Origin: CAZSDU01 sp963662525
GTDB taxonomy: Bacteria; Bacteroidota; Bacteroidia; Bacteroidales; FEN-979
Assembly: GCA_963662525.1 (NCBI GenBank)
Contig: OY759717.1
Span: 1,364,001 to 1,428,000 of the forward strand
Reading direction: 5' to 3'
Length of the DNA stretch: 64,000 nucleotides
Positions within the stretch are counted from its first letter, which is position 1; each line of letters begins with the position of its first letter. Made by a program: the position numbers and the translations under genes. The notes under the pieces are model-generated. The model did no database searches and was not told the DNA's origin. It was given only the letters and a program-made list of their open reading frames with translations. Positions 1-8,475 of this stretch are shown piece after piece.

Positions 1-45
1 TTTCGGCGCGAAATCGCCACCAAGGACATCTAAACCGATTTTCAT
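1..45 (-). CDS. plsX: Phosphate acyltransferase PlsX, N-terminal fragment
   Basis: Only the first 15 codons lie in the window; the gene runs off the left edge. The visible protein starts MKIGLDVLGGDFAPK, the conserved opening of PlsX, which makes acyl-phosphate from acyl-ACP for phosphatidic acid synthesis at the membrane. The family usually begins with G-D-V/A-M/L-GGD-x-AP, as seen here. It follows rpmF by 24 bp on the same strand, the classic DUF177-rpmF-plsX order found across bacteria, so co-transcription is very likely. Nothing can be said about the rest of the gene. Confidence 0.85.
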   Translation of the reverse strand, partial: MKIGLDVLGGDFAPK

Positions 46-69
46 TACCCAAAAATTGGTGAAACAATT

Positions 70-255
70 TTACTCGGCAGCCGCTTTCACTATGGCTTGC
101 TTTCCTCTGTAATAACCGCATTCCGGACATACCCTGTGATACAATACCGGTGCTCCGCAATGTGAACATAATGAAACAGTCGGGGCAATAGCCTTGTCAT
201 GAGTCCTTCTTTTATCTCTGCGGGTATTCGAGATTTTTCGCTTAGGATGTGGCAT
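70..255 (-). CDS. rpmF: 50S ribosomal protein L32
   Basis: A 61-residue basic protein of the large ribosomal subunit. The N-terminus MPHPKRKISNTRRDKRRTHD is the family signature. A complete zinc ribbon is visible with C30/C33 and C43/C46, so this is the zinc-binding (C+) form. The length fits the family. It sits between DUF177 (24 bp upstream) and plsX (24 bp downstream) on the same strand, the usual operon coupling ribosome production to phospholipid synthesis. It is probably transcribed from the promoter ahead of DUF177. Confidence 0.97.
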   Translation of the reverse strand: MPHPKRKISNTRRDKRRTHDKAIAPTVSLCSHCGAPVLYHRVCPECGYYRGKQAIVKAAAE

Positions 256-279
256 TTTATTTCAATTAAAAATTAATAA

Positions 280-801
280 TTAAGAATTGTGCTTCAATTT
301 ATTCAGAGCTTCCCAACGTGGGTCGGGAACATGCTGCTCATCTAGTTCTTTCAATTTATTCATTACTGCCGGATCACAGGTACTTTGCCCGTTCTCATCA
401 TCAGGATGAACCCGTTTTGCCGGTAGCAGCAAATGCAAATATTCGTACAAATAAGAACTGATATCAAAAAGCTTGTCGGTTTCGGGGATAATCTCCACTA
501 ATTCGCTTTCTTCTTCATAATGATCTCCCAGTTTCACAATCAGCTTTTCCTTACCCTCAACGGCAATTTTCAATGGTTCAAGGCAACGGTCGCATGGCAA
601 GGTAACTTTACCAAAGATGGTAAAATCAAGAACCATCATCCTTTCCTCCCGTTCCATGTCAACATGAACGGCAACAGTACCTGACTTTATTTCAGTATGC
701 TCAAACTGATCAAAGAACACATTATCGACCACGAAATCAAATGCATGATGTCCGGGTTTCAATCCCCCGAAAGGAATAATATATTGTTCCAGATGATTCA
801 A
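280..801 (-). CDS. DUF177 (YceD-like) protein upstream of rpmF
   Basis: A 173-residue DUF177 protein. The family is linked to 23S rRNA accumulation in plants and bacteria and is nearly always upstream of rpmF. A conserved Cys-containing segment (LPCDRCLEPL) and an acidic C-terminal half are visible. The open frame extends to a TTG at 822, but that TTG is the last part of a -7 promoter box (TAACTTTG), so it cannot be translated. The next start in frame is TTG at 801, preceded by AAGGAAG, giving MNHLEQYIIPFGGLKPG, which resembles the start of other Bacteroidota homologues. First gene of an operon with rpmF and plsX. Confidence 0.85.
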   Translation of the reverse strand: MNHLEQYIIPFGGLKPGHHAFDFVVDNVFFDQFEHTEIKSGTVAVHVDMEREERMMVLDFTIFGKVTLPCDRCLEPLKIAVEGKEKLIVKLGDHYEEESELVEIIPETDKLFDISSYLYEYLHLLLPAKRVHPDDENGQSTCDPAVMNKLKELDEQHVPDPRWEALNKLKHNS

Positions 802-819
802 CTTCCTTGAAAAAGCCCG

Positions 820-851
820 CAAAGTTAAAAATTAATCTGATGAATCACAAA
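820..851 (-). promoter_or_regulatory. Promoter of the DUF177-rpmF-plsX operon
   Basis: On the minus strand a -33 TTTG (851-848) is followed after 20 bp by TAACTTTG (827-820), a full match to the Bacteroidota primary-sigma consensus TTTG-N19-21-TAnnTTTG. Transcription would start near 813, about 12 nt before the TTG start at 801. It lies back to back with the promoter-like box at 868-875. Confidence 0.7.
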
Positions 852-867
852 TATTTATTCGATGTAT

Positions 868-875
868 TACCTTTG
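868..875 (+). promoter_or_regulatory. -7 box for the proline dehydrogenase gene
   Basis: TACCTTTG matches the TAnnTTTG -7 consensus and lies 33 bp before the chosen ATG at 909. No clear TTTG is seen 19-21 bp upstream, so the promoter may be weak or need an activator. It supports starting translation at 909 rather than 807. Confidence 0.5.
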
Positions 876-908
876 CATCAGCCTTATTCAAATCAAAAAC
901 AAATATTT

Positions 909-1814
909 ATGGTTAATCAACTCATCACATTTCTTCTTCCCTATATGCCGAAAAAGCTGGTGTGGGTTTTTTCAAAAAAATATATTGCAGGAGAAACCAT
1001 TGAGGATGCGATCAAGGTCTGTAGGGATCTGAATGATAAAGGGATAAAATTCACCCTTGATTTATTAGGGGAATTCATCACCCGGCTCGATGAAGCTGAA
1101 AGAAATAAAGATGCTTACCTGAACATTATCGATCGCATAGAAAAGGAAAAACTGGACGGCAACTACTCCCTGAAGCCAAGCATGTTTGGATTGCTCCTCG
1201 ATGAGGAGATCTGCTTCAGGAACATCCGCGAAATTGTTCAAAAAGCAGCAGAAAAAAATAATTTTATCAGGATAGACATGGAGGACTCTCAGTGTACCGA
1301 TAAAGAAATCTCTTTATTCCGCAGGTTAAAAAAGGAGTTTCCTGCTCATGTCGGGTTGGTCCTTCAGGCTTACCTGAAGCGTACCCTGGAAGATTTGAAG
1401 AACCTGATGGATCTTTATTCCGAAGTTGCACCCCTGAATTACCGGCTATGTAAAGGTATTTATGTAGAACCGGAAGCCATTGCCTTTAAGAAGTACCAGG
1501 AAATCAATGAACATTATCTCGAGGACCTTGAATTCATATTTAAAAACAAAATCTACCCAGGAATTGCAACCCACGATAAACCATTGGTTGACGGTGCTTA
1601 CCGCCTGATTGAAAAATACCAGGTGCCGAAAGATAAATATGAATTTCAGATGCTCTTCGGCGTCACTCCTGTGTTAAGAAAATCTATTGTTGATAAAGGC
1701 CATTCCATGCGGGTTTATGTTCCTTTCGGAAAAGATTGGTTCGGATATTCTACAAGAAGACTTAAGGAAAATCCTAAAATGGCCACTCATATTATAAAAG
1801 CCTTATTTACTTAA
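909..1814 (+). CDS. Proline dehydrogenase
   Basis: A 301-residue monofunctional PRODH, the FAD enzyme that oxidises L-proline to pyrroline-5-carboxylate. Family landmarks are visible in order: RLCKGIYVEP, ATHDKPLV, FQMLFGV, and the C-terminal YSTRRLKENP, whose paired arginines bind the substrate carboxylate. The length matches PutB-type enzymes and no P5C dehydrogenase domain is attached. An open frame exists back to 807, but the -7 box at 868-875 and the family length support the ATG at 909 (MVNQLITFLLPYMPKK). It converges with, and overlaps by 8 bp, a fused flavin/iron-sulfur oxidoreductase gene that may also act on an imino or amino acid. Confidence 0.93.
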   Translation: MVNQLITFLLPYMPKKLVWVFSKKYIAGETIEDAIKVCRDLNDKGIKFTLDLLGEFITRLDEAERNKDAYLNIIDRIEKEKLDGNYSLKPSMFGLLLDEEICFRNIREIVQKAAEKNNFIRIDMEDSQCTDKEISLFRRLKKEFPAHVGLVLQAYLKRTLEDLKNLMDLYSEVAPLNYRLCKGIYVEPEAIAFKKYQEINEHYLEDLEFIFKNKIYPGIATHDKPLVDGAYRLIEKYQVPKDKYEFQMLFGVTPVLRKSIVDKGHSMRVYVPFGKDWFGYSTRRLKENPKMATHIIKALFT

Positions 1815-4800
1815 AGGCTTTCTCCAGCATCCCGTCACCTGTAATTTTCAGCCGGTCAAAATAAGAAGGAACTGGTCTCCCAAGAAGTTTATCCACATAC
1901 ATCTTCGCCAGGTATTGTCCAAGCATGAAGCCCTGTCCCCTCAAGCCCAGGAATAATCCCAGTTCAGGATCAATAACCATCCTTGGCTCAACATAATATC
2001 CGGCCCAGATAGCCTGGAAACCGACGGATGAGAGATCCGGGATCCAATTGGTAAAAATCTCGGCAGCGATCTCCACGAAATCTTTGGAATTTATTTTGAT
2101 ATTTTTCTCAGCTTCCATGGGTTCCACTGCAGGTGATGCACAACCGATGATCTGTCCGGTTTCAGCCAGTTGCTGACCATAAACGGCAATAAATCCTTTG
2201 TAATGCCTGCGGTCGATCAGCATGGGAAGCGGAGCTCCGTCCTTGCCCATCATGGGAAGGCGGCGGGTGATGAATGCCTGGTGCTTCACCGGATACAAAC
2301 CGGTTTCAATGCCCACTGCTCTGGAAAATTTTTCACCTTCAGGACCCAGCGCATTGATGAAAATTTCCGTTTCGTATTCGATATACTGCTTGTCATGATT
2401 CTGTACCAGTACAATATACTGAGCATTTATCTTTTTAACATCGATCAGCCTGCAATCTTCCTCTACCTTTCCGCCTTTTTCAATGCCCATCCTGCGGATG
2501 AGATCGATCACCCGGCCTGGGGTGGCCTGCCAGCAATCGCGGGTGACCAGGGCCGACAAGTAATTTTTCAGATCAGGGTTGAGAAAAGGAGAAATTTCCT
2601 GCCTGAAATCCCTGGGCTCAACCATATATGCATTCGACCATGACATTGAATCTTTCAGGGCTTTAACCATGTTTTCGTCGTGGGCAAAAGTCACATATAG
2701 AATGGGACGGTAATCAATGTTGTGCAATTTCTGGAGTTCCTTGAAAATTTCATGGTTATGGGTGGCAATATCCGAAAGTTCCGGTAAAGAGAAATTTGGA
2801 CGTCCACCGGCAATATTACGCCATGAGGCACCGCGGCCATAGTTAACCAGAACCGGTGCCATTCCTGCTTCCGCCAGGTAACGAAACAAAGCACTACCCC
2901 CTATTCCTCCACCGGTTACCAGCGACTTTACTTTTATCTTCTGAGGATTCTTTCCCGTCACGCTGGTAATCACATTTTCATGAACCCCTCGCGGATAAAG
3001 TTCTCCCATGGCAACCTGGTTGGATAAGGGGCCCCTGGGGGTCGGTTCCCCGACAATGGAAATCCCGGATCCTAAAAGGATTTGCTTGAGTCTCTTGATG
3101 CAACGCTTCCCACGGCAGGCACCCATTCCCAGACGGGTGGTATGCTTCACTTCATCCACAGAAATGAATTTCCGTTCCCCAATGGTATCCAGAATCTCAT
3201 CCAGGGTGACATCATCGCAATGGCAGACATAAGTAGCTTCCTTCGCTTCATGCTTATAGGGTCCGAAGGAAACGGGTTCAGGATAATTTTCTTTGGTAAT
3301 AAACCCGCGAACCTTGCTTAAATCCGCCCCATGAACATCCAGGGATTTTACGCGTGCAATATTCGTTTTATTGGGCTTTCTGAGTATTTTCTCCACGATA
3401 CCTTCCCCCATTTTTTTACCATTGTTATCAACCAGGAAACAGGCAGATTTTTCTTCCACTTCATATTCGATAGGCAGGAATAACCAATCTTTCTTCAGGT
3501 TATACCCAAAAATGGCCAGTCCTGGGCATTGATATACACAGTCCATACAGCCGATACATTTTTTGAAATCGATTTCAGGAACTGTACTGGTAGAAGATTT
3601 GGTAATGGCCCCATGGGGACAGGCAAAAGCGCAGGGGTTACAGGCAAAACCATAGAGACAATCGATGAGTACGAAACCTTTTTCCGTCATCCGGTTCTGA
3701 TCCGGCTGATTCGCTTCATTTATGACCCTAAGTGGATGCTGTTGGGAATCTATATATTCTTTCGATAGGGAAAGGTATTCGTCATAATCGAATCGTTCAC
3801 CCATTTCCTGAAGAATCTCGAATGCCACCTGTTTCCCGCGTAATACTGCACTGGTACCCTCCCCGATCCGGATGGAATCACCTGCGCCAAAACACTTTCT
3901 GCCGAATATTTCGTTGCCTTTGATCATCAGCTGATCATCGCTGACCAGGCCGGTACAGATATTGATAGCATCAATGCCGGTAATGGTTTTCTCCGTACCC
4001 GGAACCGGCTTGAAATCTTTACATTCGGCTACAACGGCCCCGATAATACCATTATGATGATCATTGGGTATGGCCTTCAGCAAAATATGGGAAGTGAGTA
4101 TTGGAATTCCCAGCCTTCTGACCCTGTTGGCCTGAACCGGAAAACCTCCTTCAAAGGGCTGGGCTTCGATGATGGCGTTAACTTGAGCACCTGCCTGCAT
4201 CAGCTGATAGGAAGTGAGATACCCGATATTACCTGCCCCGACCGTCAGGATGTTTTTCCCTAACAAGGTTAGTTCGTTATTCATCATTTTCTGAACCACT
4301 GCCGCGGTAAAAACCCCGGGAAGATCATCATTTTCAAAAGTGGGCATAAAGGGTACCGCTCCCGTGGCTACGACAAGGTATTCGCTATCCACATAATAAA
4401 TCTCATCCGTCCGGATGTTTTTCACGGCAATACGGTTACCCTCCAGGATATCCCATACCGTCGAATTCAGGAAAATCCCGGAATGGTCATCCCCGGCAAG
4501 GGTCTTGGCAATATCGAATCCCCGCATCCCGCCAAATTTCTTTTCCTTTTCAAAAAAGAAAAACTGGTGGGTCTGCATCAGGAATTGTCCGCCGATTTTA
4601 TCATTATTATCAATGACAATATTTTCTATTCCATGCTTGTTCAATTCTTCCCTCGTAGCCAATCCTGCAGGGCCGGCTCCGATAATGGCTACCACCGTTT
4701 TATATACATTAATGGCCACTTCTGTTTTTACAGCTATGGGATGAGGCTGATAGTTATGGGGAATTTCTTTGACTTCTTTGACCTGGTCAATGGTGGTAAT

Positions 4801-5040
4801 ACAGATCCGTTTGATCTGCCCGTCAACGAGCATCTCACAGGCACCGCATTTACCAATACCGCATTCAAGGCTTCGTTCGCGATTACTTAAACTGTGTGAA
4901 TGAACCGGATATCCGGCCTGATGTAAGGCGGCGGCAATAGTAAACCCTTGATCGCCGGTAATTTCTTTCCCCTCAAAAAGAAAGGTAACTTTGGGGGTTT
5001 CCTGAATTTCAAGAATAGGATGCTTCGTGATCTTATACAT
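1807..5040 (-). CDS. Fused 2Fe-2S / FAD-NAD / ferredoxin / BFD / DAO oxidoreductase
   Basis: A 1077-residue multidomain redox protein with no signal peptide. Numbering from the ATG at 5040: a 2Fe-2S domain with C60, C65, C68, C80; an FAD/NAD-linked oxidoreductase beginning GAGPAG at 121-126; two 4Fe-4S motifs (C461/C467/C470/C474 and C495/C498/C501/C505); a BFD-like 2Fe-2S domain (CHC at 606-608, CRGKRC at 642-647); and a C-terminal DAO flavodomain beginning GGGIGG at 710-715. HcnABC, opine oxidase and D-hydroxyproline dehydrogenase carry these parts on separate subunits; here they form one chain. Substrate unknown; the convergent proline dehydrogenase hints at proline or hydroxyproline chemistry. 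A longer frame starts at a TTG (5064) inside the -7 box, so the ATG was chosen. Confidence 0.85.
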   Translation of the reverse strand: MYKITKHPILEIQETPKVTFLFEGKEITGDQGFTIAAALHQAGYPVHSHSLSNRERSLECGIGKCGACEMLVDGQIKRICITTIDQVKEVKEIPHNYQPHPIAVKTEVAINVYKTVVAIIGAGPAGLATREELNKHGIENIVIDNNDKIGGQFLMQTHQFFFFEKEKKFGGMRGFDIAKTLAGDDHSGIFLNSTVWDILEGNRIAVKNIRTDEIYYVDSEYLVVATGAVPFMPTFENDDLPGVFTAAVVQKMMNNELTLLGKNILTVGAGNIGYLTSYQLMQAGAQVNAIIEAQPFEGGFPVQANRVRRLGIPILTSHILLKAIPNDHHNGIIGAVVAECKDFKPVPGTEKTITGIDAINICTGLVSDDQLMIKGNEIFGRKCFGAGDSIRIGEGTSAVLRGKQVAFEILQEMGERFDYDEYLSLSKEYIDSQQHPLRVINEANQPDQNRMTEKGFVLIDCLYGFACNPCAFACPHGAITKSSTSTVPEIDFKKCIGCMDCVYQCPGLAIFGYNLKKDWLFLPIEYEVEEKSACFLVDNNGKKMGEGIVEKILRKPNKTNIARVKSLDVHGADLSKVRGFITKENYPEPVSFGPYKHEAKEATYVCHCDDVTLDEILDTIGERKFISVDEVKHTTRLGMGACRGKRCIKRLKQILLGSGISIVGEPTPRGPLSNQVAMGELYPRGVHENVITSVTGKNPQKIKVKSLVTGGGIGGSALFRYLAEAGMAPVLVNYGRGASWRNIAGGRPNFSLPELSDIATHNHEIFKELQKLHNIDYRPILYVTFAHDENMVKALKDSMSWSNAYMVEPRDFRQEISPFLNPDLKNYLSALVTRDCWQATPGRVIDLIRRMGIEKGGKVEEDCRLIDVKKINAQYIVLVQNHDKQYIEYETEIFINALGPEGEKFSRAVGIETGLYPVKHQAFITRRLPMMGKDGAPLPMLIDRRHYKGFIAVYGQQLAETGQIIGCASPAVEPMEAEKNIKINSKDFVEIAAEIFTNWIPDLSSVGFQAIWAGYYVEPRMVIDPELGLFLGLRGQGFMLGQYLAKMYVDKLLGRPVPSYFDRLKITGDGMLEKAFK

Positions 5041-5061
5041 AGCAAATGGAGTTTTGAATTG

Positions 5062-5069
5062 CAAAATTA
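5062..5069 (-). promoter_or_regulatory. -7 box of the fused oxidoreductase gene
   Basis: The minus strand reads TAATTTTG, a match to TAnnTTTG, 21 bp before the ATG at 5040. A TTTG (5088-5085) lies 15 bp further upstream, closer than the usual 19-21 bp, so the -33 assignment is uncertain. Confidence 0.5.
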
Positions 5070-5118
5070 GGTTTTTTCACAATTCAAAACATGCATATGT
5101 TGTTAATTAATTCACAGG

Positions 5119-6063
5119 TCAGAGATGTAAATTAAATCCAACTGAAATAAGATTTTCCAGCTGTATCGGACGGCTCTGAGATTCCTCATAATAAATCCGT
5201 GTCTGAATACTTGTCTTTAAAAACCTGGTAATCCTTATATCAATATTGTTTTTAATTGAAATATCTAATGGCATTTTATAATTTTTAAAAAGCTGAAGTT
5301 CGCATTTCCATGAAATTTTTTCTTTAAATGTCTTATCTATTATCATTCGCAAGGAAAAACCGTATTCAAGGAGCGCAGGTTTATCCCTGGGAACTCCGTA
5401 GAATGTATCTGCTCCTGTTGTCGAATAAACACGTTTATCCCTGACATAAGTCAGGCGGACAGAACTCAGGCCAAAATTTAAACTGATGACACTCCTCCAG
5501 TTCCAGCAAAATCCCAATGAAAAGGTCCACACCAGAGGAGTTAAAAAGCCCGAGTTAAGCGAACGAACCAGCATCCCACTATCATTAATACTATAATTGT
5601 AATCGTTGAATATCCTTGTTGTGAGTATAGAATTCAGCGTGCTACTGAAATTGCGATAGATTTTTATATCAAGGCGTGTGTCAACCGAATTTTCATCAAA
5701 CTGAAACCGGGTTATACTATCGATGAAAAACTGGACTCCAAGAACATGAAGGAAATCATTACTGAATTTAAAATATTCCTGACGCTCCAGAACGGTTTGC
5801 AACTTTACGTTTTGTAATAAGGAAAACTGGTTTGATTTGTTCACATTCGGACGATTGATCTGAAGAAAATCAGAGAATGACAGAGAATAATCCATCTCCT
5901 GGGAGAACCTCCATTGCAACAAGGGTTGGAAAGGAGAAAAAAGGTTTTTTATACGACAGAGTTTCACTGTATCCTTCCAGCAGAGATCCTGAGCTTTCAA
6001 AAATCCTCCAGACAAACAGTACCCTGTCAATCCCAAACCCAATAGCAATCTTTTCCAATGCAA
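5119..6063 (-). CDS. DUF3078-like outer-membrane beta-barrel protein
   Basis: A 314-residue exported protein. A signal peptide ends near SGGFLKAQ, and the mature part consists of alternating hydrophobic/polar strands with many aromatics, finishing ISVGFNLHL, the typical ending of an outer-membrane barrel. The pattern (FSPFQPLLQWRF, then strands) is reminiscent of DUF3078 proteins, but I cannot confirm the family by eye. The only usable start is TTG at 6063, because an in-frame stop lies just upstream. It is 16 bp downstream of a lipoprotein gene on the same strand, so the two are probably co-transcribed. Confidence 0.7.
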   Translation of the reverse strand: MHWKRLLLGLGLTGYCLSGGFLKAQDLCWKDTVKLCRIKNLFSPFQPLLQWRFSQEMDYSLSFSDFLQINRPNVNKSNQFSLLQNVKLQTVLERQEYFKFSNDFLHVLGVQFFIDSITRFQFDENSVDTRLDIKIYRNFSSTLNSILTTRIFNDYNYSINDSGMLVRSLNSGFLTPLVWTFSLGFCWNWRSVISLNFGLSSVRLTYVRDKRVYSTTGADTFYGVPRDKPALLEYGFSLRMIIDKTFKEKISWKCELQLFKNYKMPLDISIKNNIDIRITRFLKTSIQTRIYYEESQSRPIQLENLISVGFNLHL

Positions 6064-6079
6064 AACTGATCATATTAAT

Positions 6080-6688
6080 TTATTTTATTACCAGCTTCTG
6101 GTCCTTTCTCAATCTCCAGCTTTTTTGCATATCAATATTAACAAATATGAGCTGGATCCCTGTTTGCTTGTTTTCCCTTATTTCAGTTGCAGCATCGAAC
6201 AATCTTTGATTTAACTTTCCGGCAAATTTCCCCCAGGTAATCAGTACAAAATAATCAACCGTTTTAAAGAGAGAATCCTGGTATTCATTTCCAGCCAATG
6301 GAATCAGTTTTGAAGCAACTTTTCTAAACCCGTACAAAGTATCAATCAGGAATATGCTCTTCATGCCAAGATCACGAATAAACGAAGTCACCGACCATTG
6401 ACATTTGGAGGTATCTTTGATATCAAGCAACAATCCTTTTTGACTGAAAAACATGGATCCCAACATGTTTTTTCTGAAAACCTTATCATTCAATGCCTGG
6501 CAATAGGCAGAAGAGTCCCGGAACAGATATACATTCTCCGGTGATTGATTCATTTTTTTCAGAAATTTTAGTAAGGAGGCCGGCGTTTCTTCTTTTGGAC
6601 AGGTGATTCCGTATCTCCATTTGACAATGGTCATGCAACTTGTTACGACGGATAAAAGCAAGACCATGAAAAATATTACAGTTTTCAT
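6080..6688 (-). CDS. Putative lipoprotein of unknown function
   Basis: A 202-residue protein with a lipoprotein signal: a hydrophobic stretch ending LSVVTSC, with the lipidated Cys at residue 18. The mature part is mixed alpha/beta and contains the segment VYLFRDSSAYCQALN and a C-terminal RLRKDQKLVIK. I do not recognise a family. It is first in a pair with the beta-barrel gene 16 bp downstream, suggesting a periplasm-facing lipoprotein working with that barrel. No clear -7 box was found immediately upstream; a REP-like hairpin lies 45 bp upstream of its start. Confidence 0.65.
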   Translation of the reverse strand: MKTVIFFMVLLLSVVTSCMTIVKWRYGITCPKEETPASLLKFLKKMNQSPENVYLFRDSSAYCQALNDKVFRKNMLGSMFFSQKGLLLDIKDTSKCQWSVTSFIRDLGMKSIFLIDTLYGFRKVASKLIPLAGNEYQDSLFKTVDYFVLITWGKFAGKLNQRLFDAATEIRENKQTGIQLIFVNIDMQKSWRLRKDQKLVIK

Positions 6689-6733
6689 AAATATAAGATT
6701 TTATAGCATTTCAGCGACCGTCACGACTTTAAA

Positions 6734-6779
6734 TCACCGCAGAGACGCAAAGACGTTGACTTGGCGCCTTTGCGGTGAA
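6734..6779. repeat. REP-like hairpin (CACCGCAGAGACGCAAAG type)
   Basis: Left arm TCACCGCAGAGACGCAA (6735-6751) and right arm TTGGCGCCTTTGCGGTGA (6761-6778) are imperfect inverted complements around a short loop. The ACCGCAGAGACGCAAAG word is a recurrent intergenic repeat in many bacterial genomes, often as a folded single unit. It lies between two minus-strand genes and may act as an mRNA 3' hairpin for the upstream one. Confidence 0.65.
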
Positions 6780-6808
6780 ATCAAGGAATCTTCTTTATCA
6801 GGCCTCAT

Positions 6809-7264
6809 TTATTTTTTTAGGGTTATCACAATATCATCCCCATTAAAACTACAAGAATAGGCTCCGGCTGGAAGGATAAAATCACTTCTCAAACCAAGCT
6901 TTGAAAGCACTTCAGAGGAAAATGTCATGGGTCCGTCAAGGATGAATTTACCTGCATTGAATAACTGGCCGTAGGTCTCGGGTTGCATTCCCTTTGACTT
7001 TGAAGCAGTGAAAATAAGGTTACCTCCAGATGTTTCCATCGTTCCGGTGATCTGTCCGGGACCAACAAATCTGTCAAGCCAAATATGGCAGCAACCACCT
7101 TTTTCCCTGGGGCAGCAGGATTTTGTTTGTCCGTCCCAGTAAGCTTTTGCCGAAAAAACCACATGAATTCCCAGAACCCCATGGGGGGCTGCATTAGCTG
7201 TGATGAAATTGAAAGCCAGAAAAAGGCTCATAATAATTACCGATAATTTTACTGTTGTTTTCAT
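6809..7264 (-). CDS. Small secreted Cys-rich protein of unknown function
   Basis: A 151-residue exported protein. The signal peptide (hydrophobic core, then FITANA/A) is clear. The mature region holds a tight cysteine cluster, CCPREKGGCC at about residues 50-59, followed by HIWLDRF, then a beta-rich tail ending DIVITLKK. The paired CC...CC arrangement could form disulfides or bind metal in the periplasm. I do not recognise a family. Its neighbours downstream on the same strand are a lipoprotein and a barrel protein, but the REP-like hairpin between them suggests a separate transcript. Confidence 0.65.
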   Translation of the reverse strand: MKTTVKLSVIIMSLFLAFNFITANAAPHGVLGIHVVFSAKAYWDGQTKSCCPREKGGCCHIWLDRFVGPGQITGTMETSGGNLIFTASKSKGMQPETYGQLFNAGKFILDGPMTFSSEVLSKLGLRSDFILPAGAYSCSFNGDDIVITLKK

Positions 7265-7548
7265 AAAATAAAGTTTTGAAATTGGTCCGGCTGAATTGAC
7301 CGGCAGCCAGATCCGGTCAGTTATCGTGTTGAGGGAGGATAACCTAACTACCGCGAAAACAGATCTGCCAGGAGACCGGTTTTACCATTTTTTCTTCCTC
7401 TTGCAGTTTCTTGACCTCCTTTTCCATTATTCAATTTTCTGCTTAATCCGGTTAAGCATGAAAAAGTAATATGTCAAATCCGTTTTTTTTTCAACTTTTT
7501 TCAAAAAAAATTCTAATTAGATAAAAATCATTTATTTACAATTATCAC
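7265..7548. other. Intergenic region with a short palindrome and a possible 27-codon ORF
   Basis: No convincing gene is seen. A perfect 7-bp inverted repeat TGCTTAA/TTAAGCA with a 5-nt spacer lies at 7440-7458; it lacks a following T-run, so an operator is as likely as a terminator. On the minus strand a 27-codon ORF (7427 down to 7344) starts MEKEVKKLQEEEKM, is rich in Glu and Lys, and has no support beyond an ATG and a stop. The remainder is AT-rich, with long T and A runs near 7480-7510. Confidence 0.4.
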
Positions 7549-7582
7549 TTGGAAATTATCTGAAAAATTTTTAGTATCTTTG
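7549..7582 (+). promoter_or_regulatory. Promoter of the GT5-DUF4270 genes
   Basis: TATCTTTG at 7575-7582 matches the -7 consensus, with TTG at 7549-7551 upstream (23-bp spacing). Transcription would start near 7589, leaving about 33 nt before the ATG at 7622. The apparent longer reading frame starts at a TTG inside this box and is therefore rejected. Confidence 0.6.
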
Positions 7583-7621
7583 CAGCCGGATTTGAAAAAA
7601 GGGATAAACAGCGAGGAAATT

Positions 7622-8449
7622 ATGGAAAAAGCGAAAGTTTTATTTGTCACTCAAGAGATCACCCCTTATTTACAGGAAAGTCATATGGGCATTATCGGGC
7701 GATATCTTCCTCAGGGGATTCAGGAAAGAGGAAGGGAAATCCGAACCTTTATGCCAAGATTTGGAAATATTAATGAACGTCGGAATCAGTTGCACGAAGT
7801 GATTCGTTTATCCGGAATGAACCTGATCATTGATGATACTGATCATCCGTTGATCATCAAAGTGGCTTCAATTCAACAGGCCCGGATGCAGATTTATTTT
7901 ATTGATAATGAAGATTATTTCCAGCGCAAATATACTTTCCACGATAAAAACAATAAATTTTTCAACGATAACGATGAGCGTGCCATATTCTACTCCAGGG
8001 GTGTTCTGGAAACAGTAAAAAAACTTGGCTGGGGACCGGATATAGTCCATTGTCATGGCTGGATGACCAGCCTGGTACCACTTTATATTAAAAAAGCTTA
8101 CCGCGATAATCCGCTTTTCTCTGAAACAAAAGTAATTTATTCAATTTATGATGATGGCTTTGAAGAGTTGATGGACAAGGATTTTGCAGCAAAAATCAAA
8201 CTTGAAGGAATAACTCCTAAAGATCTTAAACACTATAAGAACCCAACTTACGTTAGTATAATTAAGGCAGCCATTGATTCTTCAGATGGCGTTGTGATCG
8301 GATCGCCCAATATTCATCCTGAGTTGGTTGAATATATTAAAGGATCCGACAAACCCTACCTGGATTTTCAGCCTATGGACCGTTATCTGGATGCATATAA
8401 TGATTTCTATGATGAAGTCCTGGTTCATGAAACAGTGGCTGTTGATTAA
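7622..8449 (+). CDS. Short glycogen/starch synthase-like GT5 protein
   Basis: A 275-residue protein resembling only the N-terminal half of glycogen synthases (GT5). The start KAKVLFVTQEITPYL and the segment GPDIVHCHGWMTSLVPLY match the first Rossmann domain of that family; the C-terminal nucleotide-sugar-binding domain of the usual ~470-residue enzyme is absent. The gene ends naturally with its own stop and this short form followed by DUF4270 is a recurring Bacteroidota arrangement, so it does not look like a broken gene. Whether it has transferase activity alone is unclear. DUF4270 follows 26 bp downstream, then glmS. Confidence 0.8.
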   Translation: MEKAKVLFVTQEITPYLQESHMGIIGRYLPQGIQERGREIRTFMPRFGNINERRNQLHEVIRLSGMNLIIDDTDHPLIIKVASIQQARMQIYFIDNEDYFQRKYTFHDKNNKFFNDNDERAIFYSRGVLETVKKLGWGPDIVHCHGWMTSLVPLYIKKAYRDNPLFSETKVIYSIYDDGFEELMDKDFAAKIKLEGITPKDLKHYKNPTYVSIIKAAIDSSDGVVIGSPNIHPELVEYIKGSDKPYLDFQPMDRYLDAYNDFYDEVLVHETVAVD

Positions 8450-8475
8450 CAGGCCAAACCCATAAATTAAAACAC

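Noticed and set aside
807..908. 34-codon N-terminal extension of proline dehydrogenase
   Set aside because: It spans the divergent promoter region and its own -7 box at 868-875, and is not part of the family.
4415..4890. Two overlapping plus-strand frames of 109 and 135 codons
   Set aside because: They are antisense to the 2Fe-2S and FAD domains of the fused oxidoreductase and have no start signals or recognisable motifs.
7344..7427. 27-codon minus-strand ORF (MEKEVKKLQEEEKM...)
   Set aside because: No promoter, weak ribosome-binding context and no recognisable relative; listed only within the intergenic entry.
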